A stretch of DNA of 6,422 nucleotides. It comes from Comamonadaceae bacterium (GTDB lineage: Bacteria; Pseudomonadota; Gammaproteobacteria; Burkholderiales; Burkholderiaceae_C). The first letter of the stretch is position 1, and each line of letters starts with the position of its first letter. The notes under the pieces were generated by a model, which saw only the letters and a program-made list of their open reading frames with translations, was not told where the DNA came from and ran no database searches. The translations under genes were made by a program, and so were the position numbers. Positions 5,539 through 6,422 of the stretch are shown piece after piece. The stretch covers positions 1 through 6,422 of the forward strand of contig CANGYC010000143.1 in assembly GCA_947457975.1 (NCBI GenBank), written 5' to 3'.

Positions 5539-6422
5539 CGAAGTATGTTCAGTGCCACTTGAAGCGCCCGCGTTTCCTCGTCGTTCAACGGAAGATAAAA
5601 ATCTTGGTGTTGTTCGAAGGCCTCGGCTTTTCCTTGCTGCAGTTTGTTTGCAATTTCAGAAAATTCTCGGGGATGGGTAAAGCCGACGCTTTGCAAGAGC
5701 AGGCGCCCCTGGCCGTCGACCAGTTTGAAGTAGAAACGCCCGTCCTTCTCGCGGTACTGCTTGAGGGTCGGCAAGCTCGGCTTGGCGGCGTTTTTGGGCG
5801 TTGAAACCTTCTTTTCCTGATGCAAGCTGCGTAAACCCACAGATTCGCGCAGCTCTGCCATGAAGGGCGTGGCCAGGGCCCTGGCCTTGCGGGCGCCGGC
5901 CTGCAGGATGTCTTCCAGGCGCTGCGGGTGGGCCATCAGCTCCTCGTAGCTGGCACGCATGGGGGCGATCTCCCGGTCGATGCGCTCGAACAGCTGCTCC
6001 TTGGCCTCGCCCCAGGCAATGCCCTGGGCAAAGGCTTCGCGCATGGCCTGCGTCTCGGCCGCGTCGGCGAAGGCCTGGTAAATATCGAAAAGGGCCGAGC
6101 CTTCGGTGGACTTGGGCTCGCCCGGGGCGCGCGAATCGGTCACGAGCCCGGCAATTTGCTTGCGCAGCAGCTCGCGCGGCGCGAACAGCGCGATGGTGTT
6201 GTCGTAGCTCTTGCTCATCTTGCGCCCGTCCAGGCCGGGCAGCGTGGCCACCGTCTCCTCGATGTCCGCTTCTGGCAGCACCAGCTGGGGGCCGTAGAGG
6301 TGGTTGAAGCTGGCGGCGATGTCGCGTGCCATCTCAATGTGCTGGATCTGGTCGCGTCCCACCGGCACGCGGTGGGCCTTGAACATCAGGATGTCCGCGG
6401 CCATGAGCACCGGGTACATGAA
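5526..6422 (-). CDS. trpS: tryptophanyl-tRNA synthetase, 3' part, with C-terminal extension
   Basis: This class I synthetase charges tRNA-Trp with tryptophan using ATP. The window holds the last 298 codons; the gene runs off the right edge in frame (Phe at 6420-6422 precedes MYPVLMAADI), so the Met at 6419 is not the start. The N-terminal HIGH-like motif is off-window. Visible family features are YPVLMAADIL, VPVGRDQIQHIEMARDIA (tryptophan-binding region), LPGLDGRKMSKSYDN with the KMSKS loop at 6207-6221, and the helical domain ending near MAELRESVGL. A short TrpRS such as that of E. coli ends about here. This protein continues for about 98 residues (5526-5822): a Lys/Pro-rich linker, then GRFYFKLVDGQGRLLLQSVGF (5679-5741), which resembles a YegP/DUF1508 strand pattern, and a helical tail. 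Base composition falls visibly in the extension. The stop is TAG at 5528-5526. The response regulator gene follows 259 bases downstream on the same strand. Confidence 0.95.
   Translation of the reverse strand, partial: FMYPVLMAADILMFKAHRVPVGRDQIQHIEMARDIAASFNHLYGPQLVLPEADIEETVATLPGLDGRKMSKSYDNTIALFAPRELLRKQIAGLVTDSRAPGEPKSTEGSALFDIYQAFADAAETQAMREAFAQGIAWGEAKEQLFERIDREIAPMRASYEELMAHPQRLEDILQAGARKARALATPFMAELRESVGLRSLHQEKKVSTPKNAAKPSLPTLKQYREKDGRFYFKLVDGQGRLLLQSVGFTHPREFSEIANKLQQGKAEAFEQHQDFYLPLNDEETRALQVALNILRLQE

Overview
The window is GC-rich, strongly coding DNA from what looks like a betaproteobacterium, most likely Burkholderiales (Comamonadaceae-like). That placement is an inference from codon use, the 'CCTACAATC'-style promoter box, and the character of the dCTP deaminase, undecaprenyl-diphosphate synthase and C-terminally extended tryptophanyl-tRNA synthetase. 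It is ordinary chromosomal DNA: I see no transposase, phage gene, tRNA, rRNA or CRISPR array.

Plus strand, left to right: a possible last 15 codons of an upstream gene (ends 49); a small DUF2721-type membrane protein (169-639); a secreted BMP-family ABC-transporter substrate-binding protein (765-1853); guanine deaminase guaD (1913-3217); dCTP deaminase dcd (3252-3821); and undecaprenyl-diphosphate synthase uppS, which starts at TTG (3925-4671). The binding protein and guaD are close together and probably form a purine uptake and breakdown unit: a nucleoside or base is captured in the periplasm and guanine is deaminated to xanthine. No transporter permease or ATPase lies in the window. dcd (dUTP supply for dTMP) and uppS (lipid carrier for cell-wall synthesis) are housekeeping genes that appear to be transcribed separately.

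Minus strand, right to left: trpS (tryptophanyl-tRNA synthetase, cut by the right edge, 6422-5526) followed by an orphan NarL/FixJ-type response regulator (5266-4685), which converges on uppS with only 13 bases between the stop codons.

The 259 bases between the regulator and trpS (5267-5525) are the least ordinary part. They include an AT-rich island with a perfect 8+8 bp inverted repeat whose core has the TACC-type 7-2-7 geometry used by NarL-family regulators. It sits where the -35 box of a promoter reading into the regulator gene would be. A second inverted repeat at the end of trpS is a candidate terminator. The C-terminal ~98 residues of TrpRS form an appended, lower-GC extension with a short stretch resembling YegP/DUF1508 folds. 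I found no clearly new multi-gene system; the operator-like palindrome and the TrpRS extension are the best leads.
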